From NCBI GenBank assembly GCA_002427975.1, contig DIZT01000335.1, positions 2,190 through 11,923 on the forward strand: DNA of 9,734 nucleotides, read 5' to 3'. The translations under genes and the position numbers were made by a program. The DNA is from Micrococcaceae bacterium UBA6021. GTDB lineage: Bacteria; Actinomycetota; Actinomycetes; Actinomycetales; Micrococcaceae. Every line of letters starts with the position of its first letter. Within the stretch, counting starts at the first letter, position 1. Under the pieces are notes generated by a model. That model was not told the origin of the DNA. It saw only the letters and a list, made by a program, of their open reading frames with translations, and did no database searches. Of the stretch, positions 1-6,367 are shown one piece after another.

Positions 1-26
1 AAGTCACTTTATCTGGACAAAAACTC
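1..26 (+). repeat. 26-bp dispersed repeat, copy 1
   Basis: The core TTATCTGGACAAAAACTC is followed directly by the reverse complement of the aldolase stop codon (27-29). Reverse-complemented, this copy matches copy 2 (611-636) at 25 of 26 positions and copy 3 (648-673) at 23 of 26. It is much more AT-rich than its surroundings. It could be an intergenic palindromic element or a mobile-element end. The second arm of a possible hairpin, if present, lies outside the window. Confidence 0.8.
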
Positions 27-503
27 TCAGCGGGTGAGCATACCCAGCGCCGAAGTGGCGAATTCCCTGGCCGAGGTGTTCCAGTGGACCAGCAGGCCCT
101 GGAGGTTTTCGCCGTCGGCCCGGTGCGCGGGAAGCTGCCCCTGGAGCGTGGACAGCACGCCCGTGCGGAGCTCGGTATTGAAGTTCACCTTGCCCACGTT
201 CATGGCAGCGGCCTTCACCAGCTCGTCCGCGGGAATGCCGGAGGCGCCGTGGAGTACCAGCGGGATGTGCGTCCGCACCGCGATGTCCTGCAGGACGTCC
301 CAGCGGAGCTGCGGCTCGCCCTTGTACTTACCGTGGACGTTGCCCACGGCCACGGCCAGCAGTTCCGCGCCGGTCCGGGCCACAAAGTCCTCCACCTGCG
401 CCGAATCAGTCAGCCCGGCAACGGCTATACCGGCTTCGTCCGCGCCGAAGGCACGGTCCTCGTCACCGGCCAGTCCCCCGAGTTCCGCTTCTTTGACAAG
501 CCC
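27..503 (-). pseudogene. C-terminal remnant of a class II (ketose-bisphosphate/fructose-bisphosphate type) aldolase, 5' half missing
   Basis: The frame reads as the C-terminal half of a zinc-dependent class II aldolase of the KbaY/GatY/FBA group. Visible marks, in order, are EAELGGLAGDEDRAF, then GNVHGKYKGEP (zinc-ligand His), then LVLHGASGIP (second zinc-ligand His), then KVNFNTELR (dihydroxyacetone-phosphate contact region), ending in TGA at 27. About 160 residues remain, against about 280 for the family. The N-terminal half, which carries the catalytic Asp and the first zinc-ligand His, is absent. Family-like sequence stops near 490-503 and an in-frame TAG lies at 531-533. The only ready start is a GTG at 393-395, in the middle of the barrel, so an active product is unlikely. 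It follows the kinase and dehydrogenase genes in operon order, so it was probably their third enzyme. A short expressed fragment is not excluded. Confidence 0.8.
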
Positions 504-522
504 GTCTTCCAGAAGACGGGCT
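499..522. repeat. Perfect hairpin H1 (10-bp arms, 4-nt loop)
   Basis: AGCCCGTCTT (499-508) and AAGACGGGCT (513-522) are perfect complements around CCAG. The hairpin sits exactly where aldolase homology ends. Read on the plus strand it is followed by a moderately T-rich stretch (CTAATTATTT), so it could act as a terminator in that direction. On the minus strand there is no T run. It may instead be part of the rearrangement scar. Confidence 0.7.
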
Positions 523-560
523 GACGGGCGCTAATTATTTCTGCCGGGGAACGCTGGAAG

Positions 561-598
561 GTACGACGACGGAGGAGGGGGGAACGCCGTCGTCGTAC
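561..598. repeat. Perfect hairpin H2 (12-bp arms, 14-nt loop)
   Basis: GTACGACGACGG (561-572) is perfectly complementary to CCGTCGTCGTAC (587-598), with a purine-rich loop AGGAGGGGGGAACG. There is no T tract on either side, so a simple intrinsic terminator is unlikely. It is unrelated in sequence to H1 and H3. Its function is unknown. Confidence 0.7.
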
Positions 599-610
599 GT
601 CCGGATCTTG

Positions 611-673
611 GAGTTTTTGTCCAGATAAAGGGACTTCCGGGGGTCAAAAGGCGCATTATCTGGACAAAAACTC
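611..673. repeat. Hairpin H3 formed by repeat copies 2 (minus) and 3 (plus); 18-bp perfect arms
   Basis: GAGTTTTTGTCCAGATAA (611-628) pairs perfectly with TTATCTGGACAAAAACTC (656-673) across a 27-nt spacer. The arms are the cores of the 26-bp repeat: copy 2 at 611-636 in inverted orientation and copy 3 at 648-673. It lies 22 nt downstream of the dehydrogenase stop. A transcript could fold here, giving RNA stabilisation or termination. The reuse of the same sequence at 1-26 points rather to a REP/MITE-like intergenic element. Confidence 0.75.
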
Positions 674-695
674 GGGAGGGGGGAGGTGGTGATGC

Positions 696-1598
696 TTAGG
701 CCGTGGTGCGCCTGGTGGGCGCGACGACCTTGATGACTGCTGAGTCGTCGGCGGCGGCGAGGCCCTGGGCCTGGCCCAGGAGGTAGAGCTGCTCGGCGGC
801 GGCGGCAACGGGTGCTGCCAGGCCGGCGGCTCGGGTGGCCTTGCCGACGATGCCCATGTCCTTGACGAAGATGTCCAGGCGGGACAGGACCTCGGCGCCT
901 TCCTCGGTGTAGGCCTCGAGCATGCGCGGGCCGCGGTTGGAGAGCATAAACGATCCTGCGGCGCCGGCTTCGAGGGCGGCGAGGGTCTTGGCCTGGTCCA
1001 GGCCAAGGGCGTCGGCGAGGGCCATGGCCTCGGCGGCCGCGGCGATGTGCACGCCGCACAGGAGCTGGTTGACAGTCTTGAGGGCCTGACCGTCGCCGGG
1101 CTTGTCGCCCACCACGGTCAGAGTGGAGGCAAGGAGTTCCAGCGCCGGGCGGGCCTTCTCCTGGGCTTCCGGGCAAGCGCCAACAACGATCAGCAGGTCG
1201 CCTTCCCCAGCGCGCTTGGGGCCGCCGGAGAGCGGCGCGTCCACGAGCTCAACGCCGTATTCTGCGAGGCGTGCCACCGTGGCGGGGATCGCTTCGGTGC
1301 CCACGGTACTGCCCAGGATCACGACGGCGCCCGGCTCAAGCACGGAGGCCACGCCGTTCTCGCCGAAGAGGACATCATTGAGCTGCTCGCCGTTGCGGAC
1401 CGCAAGGAGCAGGGCGTCGGCGCCCTTCGAGGCTTCCAGGGCGGACGCGAAGGTGCGGATGCCGGCTTCTTCGGCGAGCTTCAGGCGGGGCTCGGCGATG
1501 TCGAAGCCGTGGACGGTGAGCTTGCTGGCCAGGCGCGTGGCCATGGGCAGGCCCATGGCGCCAAGGCCCAGGACGGTGACGGTGTAGTTGCTGGTCAT
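696..1598 (-). CDS. NAD(P)-dependent 3-hydroxyisobutyrate/L-threonate-type dehydrogenase (beta-hydroxyacid dehydrogenase family)
   Basis: The 300-residue product is full length for the family. The N-terminal Rossmann motif is GLGAMGLPMA (residues 11-20). The substrate-binding signature DAPLSGG is at 120-126. K174 in the KTVNQLL helix matches the catalytic lysine of 3-hydroxyisobutyrate dehydrogenases, with N177 beside it and KD at 246-247. The family oxidises 2- or 3-hydroxy acids such as L-threonate, D-erythronate, tartronate semialdehyde or 3-hydroxyisobutyrate in the cytosol. The neighbouring DUF1537 kinase favours a four-carbon sugar acid, as in LtnD/DenD systems, but the exact substrate cannot be read from sequence. 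ATG 1596-1598 has a good Shine-Dalgarno (AGGAGA about 6 nt upstream). The gene follows the kinase gene by 24 nt, so they are co-transcribed. Confidence 0.88.
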   Translation of the reverse strand: MTSNYTVTVLGLGAMGLPMATRLASKLTVHGFDIAEPRLKLAEEAGIRTFASALEASKGADALLLAVRNGEQLNDVLFGENGVASVLEPGAVVILGSTVGTEAIPATVARLAEYGVELVDAPLSGGPKRAGEGDLLIVVGACPEAQEKARPALELLASTLTVVGDKPGDGQALKTVNQLLCGVHIAAAAEAMALADALGLDQAKTLAALEAGAAGSFMLSNRGPRMLEAYTEEGAEVLSRLDIFVKDMGIVGKATRAAGLAAPVAAAAEQLYLLGQAQGLAAADDSAVIKVVAPTRRTTA

Positions 1599-1622
1599 GG
1601 TGTTCTCCTTTGAATACAGGTA

Positions 1623-3152
1623 TTAGAAGGTGTTGCTGAGCTTGCGCGTGACGTCGGCGAGGGACTGGTCGTCGCCTACGTTGCCGGCGAACACGATGTA
1701 CGGGATGCCCTTGGCGGGGCCGTCCACCGGCTCCCAGAGCGAGACGATGCCCGGCAACATGGGACCGCGGACAATGGCGTGGCGGATTTCCAGGCCGTGG
1801 GCGGCGACGTCGGAGGACGTAATGCCGCCCTTGGCGATGACGAACCGCGGTGGGAACGTCTTGAGGGTCCGGTTCACGACGGCGACGACGGCGGCAGACA
1901 CGGTGCGAGCGATCCGGAGGCTTTCGGCCGGGCTGTCAGTCTTGATCAGCAGGCGGCTCGTGTGGACGATGACGTCTCCCACGTGAAGGGCTTCCACGAC
2001 GGTGTCCACGGTCTGATCCAGGTGGGCGTCCGCGGCGTCGCTGAGGAGCTTCTCGACGTCGATCTCCACAATGCGGGCGGCGCTGTGCTGCGCAGTGAGG
2101 GCCTTGAGCTGGCGGGTGGTGACGCCCACGTGGGAGCCCACCACGATAAGGCCACCGGCCTCGGACGGGGTGTTGCCGGCGTAGGCTTCAGCGCCGCTGA
2201 GCTCGGTGCGGATCTCCTGGCCGATCCGGGCACGGCCAAACGGCGGGCCTACGCGGTAGAGGAGCTTCTTGCCGCGGCGTTCGGCTTCTTCCAGGCCCAG
2301 GGACAGGGCGCGGAGGTCGTTTTCGGTGACGATGTCCGCCACGATCGGCGTGGAGTTGGTGGCGGGCCCGATGGCGTCGGCGATGGCCTTGGCGCTGATG
2401 GCTGCGCTGATTGCGGGGTCGCCGTCGGGGTTTTCTGCTGTACCTTCGCTTACTGCTCCCGCGCGGATGATGTTCAGGTCCAGGACGATCACGGATTCCG
2501 CGGCGAAGCGGCCCTTGGACTTCTCTTCCACGTACTTGGCCATCTCCGAGTTGGCGAAGCCGAAGCTGGCGTCCTTGGCGAACTCGGTCTCCGCCACGGG
2601 CGTGAGCTTGCCTGCGTCCTCCCCGGTGCCGCGCATGTAATGTACGCCGCCGATGGTGACGCGGCCGGCGTCGGGGAAGGCCGGGACGATCACCACGCCG
2701 TCGGTGCTTTCGCCGGTGACGGCCTCAACCGTGGCGGCGATGACGTCAGGCTCCAAGGGGTAATGGCCACGGAGGGTGGAGTCGCTGCGGCTCACGAACC
2801 CCAGCCGCAGACCGGAACCGGCGCTGGCATCTGCGGACCCGGCAGCGGCCAACGCATTGCGGACCACTTCATCGTTGCGGGCTGCAGCTTCTGCGGGGTC
2901 CAGGCTCCGGGTGTTGGTCAGCACGTACACCGCTGGCTTCGCCTGTCCGAAGGCCCAGACGAAGTCCTCGACCTCCCAGCGGGTGAGCACGGGCAGATCC
3001 GCAACGGACTGCGTTCCGGTGGGGTCGTCGTCGAGCACTACGAGCATCCGGGGGGTCTCCGCGCTGGACGCGGCGACGGCGTCGGCAACCAGGCCGGCGG
3101 GAATCCTGACTTCGGCCGGGAAGGCGGCCAGGATGTCTGCTTCAAGGGTCAC
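1623..3152 (-). CDS. Four-carbon acid sugar kinase family protein (DUF1537)
   Basis: With a GTG start at 3150-3152 the product is 509 residues. The N-terminal substrate domain begins VVLDDDPTGTQSV (DDDPTGT at residues 41-47) and continues with RSDSTLRGHYPLEPD (from 122). The C-terminal nucleotide-binding domain shows VGSHVGVTTRQ (338 on), KGGITSSD (441-448), GPMLPGI (463-469) and GNVGD (490-494). These are hallmarks of the family that phosphorylates 3-oxo-tetronate, D-threonate or D-erythronate with ATP. The DDDPTGTQ variant and the longer length set it apart from the roughly 420-residue OtnK type, so no symbol is given. The start is moved from an in-frame ATG at 3207-3209, which has no Shine-Dalgarno and overlaps the operator and promoter. 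The GTG has GGAG 6 nt upstream (3159-3162). It is the first gene of the operon. Confidence 0.88.
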   Translation of the reverse strand: MTLEADILAAFPAEVRIPAGLVADAVAASSAETPRMLVVLDDDPTGTQSVADLPVLTRWEVEDFVWAFGQAKPAVYVLTNTRSLDPAEAAARNDEVVRNALAAAGSADASAGSGLRLGFVSRSDSTLRGHYPLEPDVIAATVEAVTGESTDGVVIVPAFPDAGRVTIGGVHYMRGTGEDAGKLTPVAETEFAKDASFGFANSEMAKYVEEKSKGRFAAESVIVLDLNIIRAGAVSEGTAENPDGDPAISAAISAKAIADAIGPATNSTPIVADIVTENDLRALSLGLEEAERRGKKLLYRVGPPFGRARIGQEIRTELSGAEAYAGNTPSEAGGLIVVGSHVGVTTRQLKALTAQHSAARIVEIDVEKLLSDAADAHLDQTVDTVVEALHVGDVIVHTSRLLIKTDSPAESLRIARTVSAAVVAVVNRTLKTFPPRFVIAKGGITSSDVAAHGLEIRHAIVRGPMLPGIVSLWEPVDGPAKGIPYIVFAGNVGDDQSLADVTRKLSNTF

Positions 3153-3190
3153 AGTGCACTCCGTTGTGTGGAAATCCAAGTATTGAGGTA

Positions 3191-3221
3191 ACTGTAAGAT
3201 GTCTGACATCTAACATTTCAA
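3191..3221 (-). promoter_or_regulatory. Candidate promoter of the kinase-dehydrogenase operon
   Basis: On the minus strand, TTGAAA (3216-3221) and TACAGT (3191-3196, TANNNT form) are separated by 19 nt, with the operator palindrome inside the spacer. It would give a leader of roughly 30 nt with a Shine-Dalgarno before the GTG start. The long spacer weakens the call. Confidence 0.4.
3197..3211. promoter_or_regulatory. GntR-type operator O1
   Basis: AGATGTCTGACATCT is a perfect 15-bp palindrome centred on 3204. Its TGTCnGACA core fits the GTnnnAC-type sites bound by FadR-subfamily GntR proteins. It lies between the proposed -35 and -10 of the operon, where a bound repressor would block polymerase. 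Confidence 0.65.
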
Positions 3222-3258
3222 ATAGTGTGGCACAGGACATAGCAACGCGCAAGTAGAC

Positions 3259-3269
3259 TTGTCAGACAT
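3259..3269. promoter_or_regulatory. GntR-type operator O2
   Basis: TTGTCAGACAT holds the same TGTCnGACA core as O1 (3260-3268, centre 3264), 60 bp from O1's centre. It directly follows a TAGACT -10-like hexamer (3254-3259), so it would overlap the transcription start of the regulator gene. This suggests autoregulation. The 60-bp spacing is close to six helical turns, which could allow cooperative or looped binding. Confidence 0.6.
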
Positions 3270-3294
3270 CTGGCGACGGCGGCAAGGGGGACAT

Positions 3295-3999
3295 ATGGCA
3301 CGGAAATCACTGGTGGGCGTTGTTGCAGACGAACTCCTGGACCGGATCATTGCCGGGGACTTTCCGCCCGGATCCAGCGTGCCCGGGGAGCTTGAACTCA
3401 GCGCCAGGCACGAGGTGAGCCGGATGACCGTGCGCGAGGCCATGAAAACCCTGGAAGCGCAGCGGATTCTCAGCGTGGAACGCGGCCGCGGGACGTTCGT
3501 TAACCCGTTGAACCGCTGGGCCTCGCTGGAAGCTGTTCTGCGTGCCGCGTCGGAGGGCCAGAACGAAGCCGTTGCCTCGGTGCAGCTCATCGAACTGCGC
3601 CGAATGCTGGAAACCGGAGCGTGCGAACTCGCGGCGGCCCGGATCAGCGACGCAGACATCCAGAAGCTGTTCGGCAATGTCGCCCAGATGCGGGCAGCCC
3701 ATGAGATCAATGACGTGGCCGCCTTTGTGGCGGCTGATCTGGCCTTCCACGACCTGATCCTCAGGGCCTCGGAGAACGTGTTTGTCGCGGTCCTCTTCGA
3801 GCCGCTGCACCGGGTTCTGGAAAAGCGCCGGGCCGAAACATCGGCCGTGCCCACCATCCAGGAGCACGCTATCGGACACCACCTGAACATCGTCGAGGCG
3901 CTGGAGTCGCGCAACCCCGGCCGGTCACGGGAAGCCATGGACGCGCACATGCAGCAGACCCTTGATGACCTCAAGAACCTGGTCCTTCAAGCTCCCTGA
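3295..3999 (+). CDS. GntR-family transcriptional regulator, FadR subfamily (FCD domain)
   Basis: The 234-residue product has an N-terminal winged helix (about residues 5-70) with ADELLDRIIAGDFPPGS, then SRMTVREAMKTLEAQRIL and the wing VERGRGTFV. The all-helical FCD ligand domain follows. Its usual metal-site residues are visible as D148 and H152 (DLAFHDLI), H196 (HHLNIVEAL) and H218 (MDAHMQ), so it likely binds a metal-chelated carboxylate, consistent with a sugar-acid effector. The ATG at 3295 is preferred because AAGGGGG lies about 6 nt upstream. An upstream in-frame TTG at 3259 falls inside operator O2. The gene is divergent from the kinase operon and is its probable local repressor, relieved by a pathway intermediate (inference). 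Confidence 0.9.
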   Translation: MARKSLVGVVADELLDRIIAGDFPPGSSVPGELELSARHEVSRMTVREAMKTLEAQRILSVERGRGTFVNPLNRWASLEAVLRAASEGQNEAVASVQLIELRRMLETGACELAAARISDADIQKLFGNVAQMRAAHEINDVAAFVAADLAFHDLILRASENVFVAVLFEPLHRVLEKRRAETSAVPTIQEHAIGHHLNIVEALESRNPGRSREAMDAHMQQTLDDLKNLVLQAP

Positions 4000-4105
4000 C
4001 CAGCGGCCACTGAAGAAATATTGGGTCTGGCCACGCCTAAGAAGTGCCACTAGGGTTCAAGGACGGCCCGCAACCGGGAATCGAAGGCGATCACGAGGAG
4101 CGAAG

Positions 4106-4315
4106 TTGTCCAACCACACGTACAGCATTACTGAAATTGTCGGCACCTCCGAAGAAGGCGTGGACGCGGCAGTCCGGAACGGGATCGCCGAGGCCTCCAA
4201 GACCCTGCGCAACCTTGATTGGTTCGAAGTGAAGGAAATCCGCGGCCACCTCGAAGACGGCAAGATTGCCAACTGGCAGGTGCGGGTCAAGCTCGGGTTC
4301 CGACACGAAGGCTGA
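4106..4315 (+). CDS. Dodecin family flavin-binding protein
   Basis: The 69-residue product reads MSNHTYSITEIVGTS at the N-terminus, then AVRNGIAEASKTLRNLDWFEV, and ends WQVRVKLGF. This is the complete beta-alpha-beta-beta fold of dodecins. W39 is at the position of the tryptophan that stacks on the flavin isoalloxazine ring, and Q58 matches the conserved flavin-contacting glutamine. Dodecins form hollow dodecamers that store or buffer FMN, riboflavin or related flavins and limit flavin photochemistry. The start is TTG (4106-4108), with GAGGAG 5 nt upstream; there is no nearby in-frame ATG. It is a separate unit, 106 nt after the GntR gene and closed by its own terminator. Its supply of flavin to the NADPH enzymes nearby is only conjecture. 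Confidence 0.93.
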   Translation: MSNHTYSITEIVGTSEEGVDAAVRNGIAEASKTLRNLDWFEVKEIRGHLEDGKIANWQVRVKLGFRHEG

Positions 4316-4330
4316 CCCTGCCTGAGTTTT

Positions 4331-4373
4331 AGCAGCGATGGCCGCGTCCTTTGGGCGCGGCCATCACTGCTTT
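4331..4373 (+). terminator. Rho-independent terminator of the dodecin gene
   Basis: GATGGCCGCG (4337-4346) pairs with CGCGGCCATC (4356-4365) around a 9-nt loop. The stem is extended by AGCAG/CTGCT (4331-4335 and 4367-4371) past one mismatch and ends in a short TTT. The T run is short, so it may be leaky. It begins 15 nt after the dodecin stop. Confidence 0.75.
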
Positions 4374-4394
4374 AACCCGATTGACGGTTACAGG

Positions 4395-4423
4395 CTGACG
4401 GGAGCCGGAAATTTGAATAGGCT
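4395..4423 (+). promoter_or_regulatory. Candidate promoter of the oxidoreductase cluster
   Basis: CTGACG (4395-4400) and TAGGCT (4418-4423) are spaced by 17 nt, a reasonable match to TTGACA-N17-TANNNT. They lie between the dodecin terminator and the first aldo/keto reductase, leaving a leader of about 75 nt. Nothing else is evident in 4374-4504. Confidence 0.35.
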
Positions 4424-4504
4424 CGTACCGGAGCAATCCCCGAAAGCGGTTTCCGGCCGGACATCCCGCCAGGAACCACCCTTCAGCAATACCAGGAGTC
4501 CCCC

Positions 4505-5326
4505 ATGTCAGAAATCTCGCTGAACAACGGCGTCACCATCCCCCAGCTCGGCTTCGGCGTTTTCCAGGTCCCGCCGGAAGATACCCAGCGGATCGTTGAG
4601 GATGCCCTTGAAGCCGGCTACCGCCACATCGACACCGCCGCCGGGTACGGCAACGAAGCAGGCGTGGGGGCCGCCATCGCAGCCTCGGGCATCCCGCGCG
4701 AGGACATCTTCGTGACAACCAAGCTCCGCAACGGTGACCAGGGCCGGGCCCGGGACGCGTTCCAGGACAGCCGGGAAGCGCTGGGTCTTGAGTTCGTGGA
4801 CCTCTACCTCATCCACTGGCCGGTTCCGTCGCAGGGGCTCTACGTCCAGGCATGGAAGGAGCTGGAGAACCTGTACGCCGCCAAGGAGATCCGTGCGATC
4901 GGCGTCTCGAACTTCCTCTCCGACCATTTGGACACCCTGCTCGAATCCACGGACGTAGTTCCCGCCGTGAACCAGATTGAGCTGCACCCCAGCTACCAGC
5001 AGGCCGAACTGGCCTCGAAGAGCCGTGCCCTCGGGATTGCGGTGGAAGCCTACAGTCCGCTGGGCCAGGGCGGGGACCTGAACGGAAACGCCGTCACCGC
5101 CGTCGCGCACGCCCACGGCGCCACCACCGCCCAGATGGTTCTGGCGTGGCACCTTGCCGCGGGCAACGTCGTCATCCCCAAGTCGGTTGACCCCTCCCGG
5201 ATCCGGGAGAACTTCGCGGCCACGTCCCTGACGCTGACCGACGACGAGCTCGCCTCCATCACCGCCCTCGAGCGGGGTGCGCGCATCGGTTCCGACCCCG
5301 CCGTCGCCGCATTCACACAGCTGTAG
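4505..5326 (+). CDS. Aldo/keto reductase, AKR5-type (2,5-diketo-D-gluconate reductase-like)
   Basis: The 273-residue product is a full-length NADPH-dependent (beta/alpha)8 aldo/keto reductase. The catalytic tetrad is in place: D43 and Y48 (HIDTAAGYGNE), K73 (VTTKL) and H104 (LIHWP). The nicotinamide-side motif VNQIELHPSYQQ is at 155-166. The NADP phosphate-binding loop IPKSVDPSRIREN is at 224-236. Enzymes of this group reduce aldehydes and keto-sugars such as 2,5-diketo-gluconate or methylglyoxal; the substrate here is unknown. ATG 4505 has AGGAG 5 nt upstream. It heads a four-gene plus-strand cluster. It resembles the AKR at 7474-8307 along its whole length, so the two are paralogues. Confidence 0.93.
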   Translation: MSEISLNNGVTIPQLGFGVFQVPPEDTQRIVEDALEAGYRHIDTAAGYGNEAGVGAAIAASGIPREDIFVTTKLRNGDQGRARDAFQDSREALGLEFVDLYLIHWPVPSQGLYVQAWKELENLYAAKEIRAIGVSNFLSDHLDTLLESTDVVPAVNQIELHPSYQQAELASKSRALGIAVEAYSPLGQGGDLNGNAVTAVAHAHGATTAQMVLAWHLAAGNVVIPKSVDPSRIRENFAATSLTLTDDELASITALERGARIGSDPAVAAFTQL

Positions 5327-5333
5327 CAAACGC

Positions 5334-5373
5334 TGGTTGAGCCTGCCGAAGCCCATCGCGGCAGACTCAACCA
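5334..5373. repeat. Intergenic hairpin between AKR genes
   Basis: TGGTTGAG (5334-5341) pairs with CTCAACCA (5366-5373), and the inner CTGCCG (5343-5348) pairs with CGGCAG (5359-5364) after a single mismatch, with a 10-nt loop. There is no T tract, so termination would be weak. The TGGTTGAGCCTG...CTCAACCA form resembles short intergenic hairpins that I recall as frequent in Arthrobacter and related genomes; this was not checked. It fills most of the 69-nt gap between the two AKR genes and could attenuate or process a shared transcript. Confidence 0.65.
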
Positions 5374-5395
5374 CCTGGCTTAAGGATCCCTCCTC

Positions 5396-6367
5396 ATGCA
5401 GTACACGCACCTGGGCCGTTCGGGCCTGAAAGTTTCCCGCCTGTGCCTGGGCACCATGAACTTCGGCCCGCATACCGACGAGGCTGACGCGCACAACATC
5501 ATGGACTCCGCCCTGGACGCCGGCGTCAACTTCTTCGACACGGCCAACGTCTACGGCGGAAGCGGCTACCGTGGCCGGACCGAAGAGATCATCGGACGCT
5601 GGTTCGCGAAGGGCGGCGAACGCCGGGAACGGACCGTCCTGGCCACCAAGGTATACGGCACCATGACGGACCGCCCCAACGAGTCCAGGCTCTCGGCGCT
5701 GAACATCCGCCGGGCCCTGGACGCCAGCCTGAAGCGCCTGCAGACGGACTACATCGACGTCTACCAGTTCCATCACGTCGACCGGGACACGCCCTGGGAC
5801 GAGATCTGGCAGGCCAGCGAAGTTGCCGTCCAGCAGGGCAAGATCCTCTACTCCGGCAGCAGCAACTTCGCTGGCTGGCATATCGCCCAGGCGCAGGAAG
5901 CCGCCCGACGCCGGAACTACACCGGGCTGGTCAGTGAGCAGTCCATCTACAACCTGTTCCGCCGTGAGCTTGAACTTGAGGTCATTCCCGCCGCGCAGCA
6001 ATACGGCCTTGGCCTGATCCCGTGGTCCCCCTTGCAGGGCGGATTGCTGGGCGGCGTGCTGAAGAAGGAACGCGCAGGGGTCCGTCGCACCGAAGGCCGC
6101 GCGGTGGAGACGCTCAAAAAGCACCGGGAGCAGATCCAGCAATTCGAGGATTTTGCCGACGTCCTGGGCCACGAGCCAGGCGACATCGCCCTCGCCTGGC
6201 TGCTCCACCAGCCTGCTGTCACCGCACCGATCGTCGGCCCTCGCACGCAGGAACAGCTCGACGCCGGCATCCGGGCTTTGAAGGTCACCCTCGACGCCGA
6301 CGCCCTCAAGCGGCTCGACGACATTTTCCCAGGGCACCGCCCGGCACCGGAGGACTACGCATGGTGA
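5396..6367 (+). CDS. Aldo/keto reductase of the longer YghZ/GSP69-like type
   Basis: The 323-residue product begins MQYTHLGRSGLKVSRLCLGT, the typical N-terminus of the potassium-channel-beta/GSP69/YghZ branch of aldo/keto reductases. Tetrad residues are D48 and Y53 (FFDTANVYGGS), K85 (LATKVYG) and H126 (YQFHHVD). Also visible are SGSSNFAGW (153-161), SEQSIYNLFRRE (180-191), IPWSPLQGGLL (208-218) and the cofactor loop IVGPRTQEQLDAGI (279-292). It should reduce aldehydes or ketones with NADPH; no particular substrate is indicated. AAGGA precedes the ATG by 9 nt. Its stop overlaps the next gene's start, giving translational coupling to the SDR. It is only distantly related to the two AKR5-type neighbours. 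Confidence 0.92.
   Translation: MQYTHLGRSGLKVSRLCLGTMNFGPHTDEADAHNIMDSALDAGVNFFDTANVYGGSGYRGRTEEIIGRWFAKGGERRERTVLATKVYGTMTDRPNESRLSALNIRRALDASLKRLQTDYIDVYQFHHVDRDTPWDEIWQASEVAVQQGKILYSGSSNFAGWHIAQAQEAARRRNYTGLVSEQSIYNLFRRELELEVIPAAQQYGLGLIPWSPLQGGLLGGVLKKERAGVRRTEGRAVETLKKHREQIQQFEDFADVLGHEPGDIALAWLLHQPAVTAPIVGPRTQEQLDAGIRALKVTLDADALKRLDDIFPGHRPAPEDYAW

Noticed and set aside
84..524. A plus-strand frame ending in RFFDKPVFQKTG at hairpin H1
   Set aside because: Most of it is the complement of conserved aldolase sequence (for example the strand opposite EAELGGLAGDEDRAF), so it is a shadow.
1..636. Calling the aldolase remnant plus flanking inverted 26-mers a complete transposon
   Set aside because: There is no transposase or verifiable target-site duplication, and the left flank is outside the window; only inverted repeats are visible.
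1779..3191. A 470-residue plus-strand open frame opposite the sugar-acid kinase gene
   Set aside because: Its G/D/V/H/A-rich translation is the complement of the well-supported DUF1537 kinase; it has no recognisable motif.
3259..3294. TTG start for the GntR regulator 12 codons upstream
   Set aside because: The TTG lies within the TGTCAGACA operator and has no Shine-Dalgarno; ATG 3295 has one.
6022..6360. N-terminal extension of the SDR open frame by 113 residues
   Set aside because: It overlaps AKR2 in another frame, is R/P/A-rich without motif, and ATG 6361 with GGAGG gives a normal Rossmann N-terminus.
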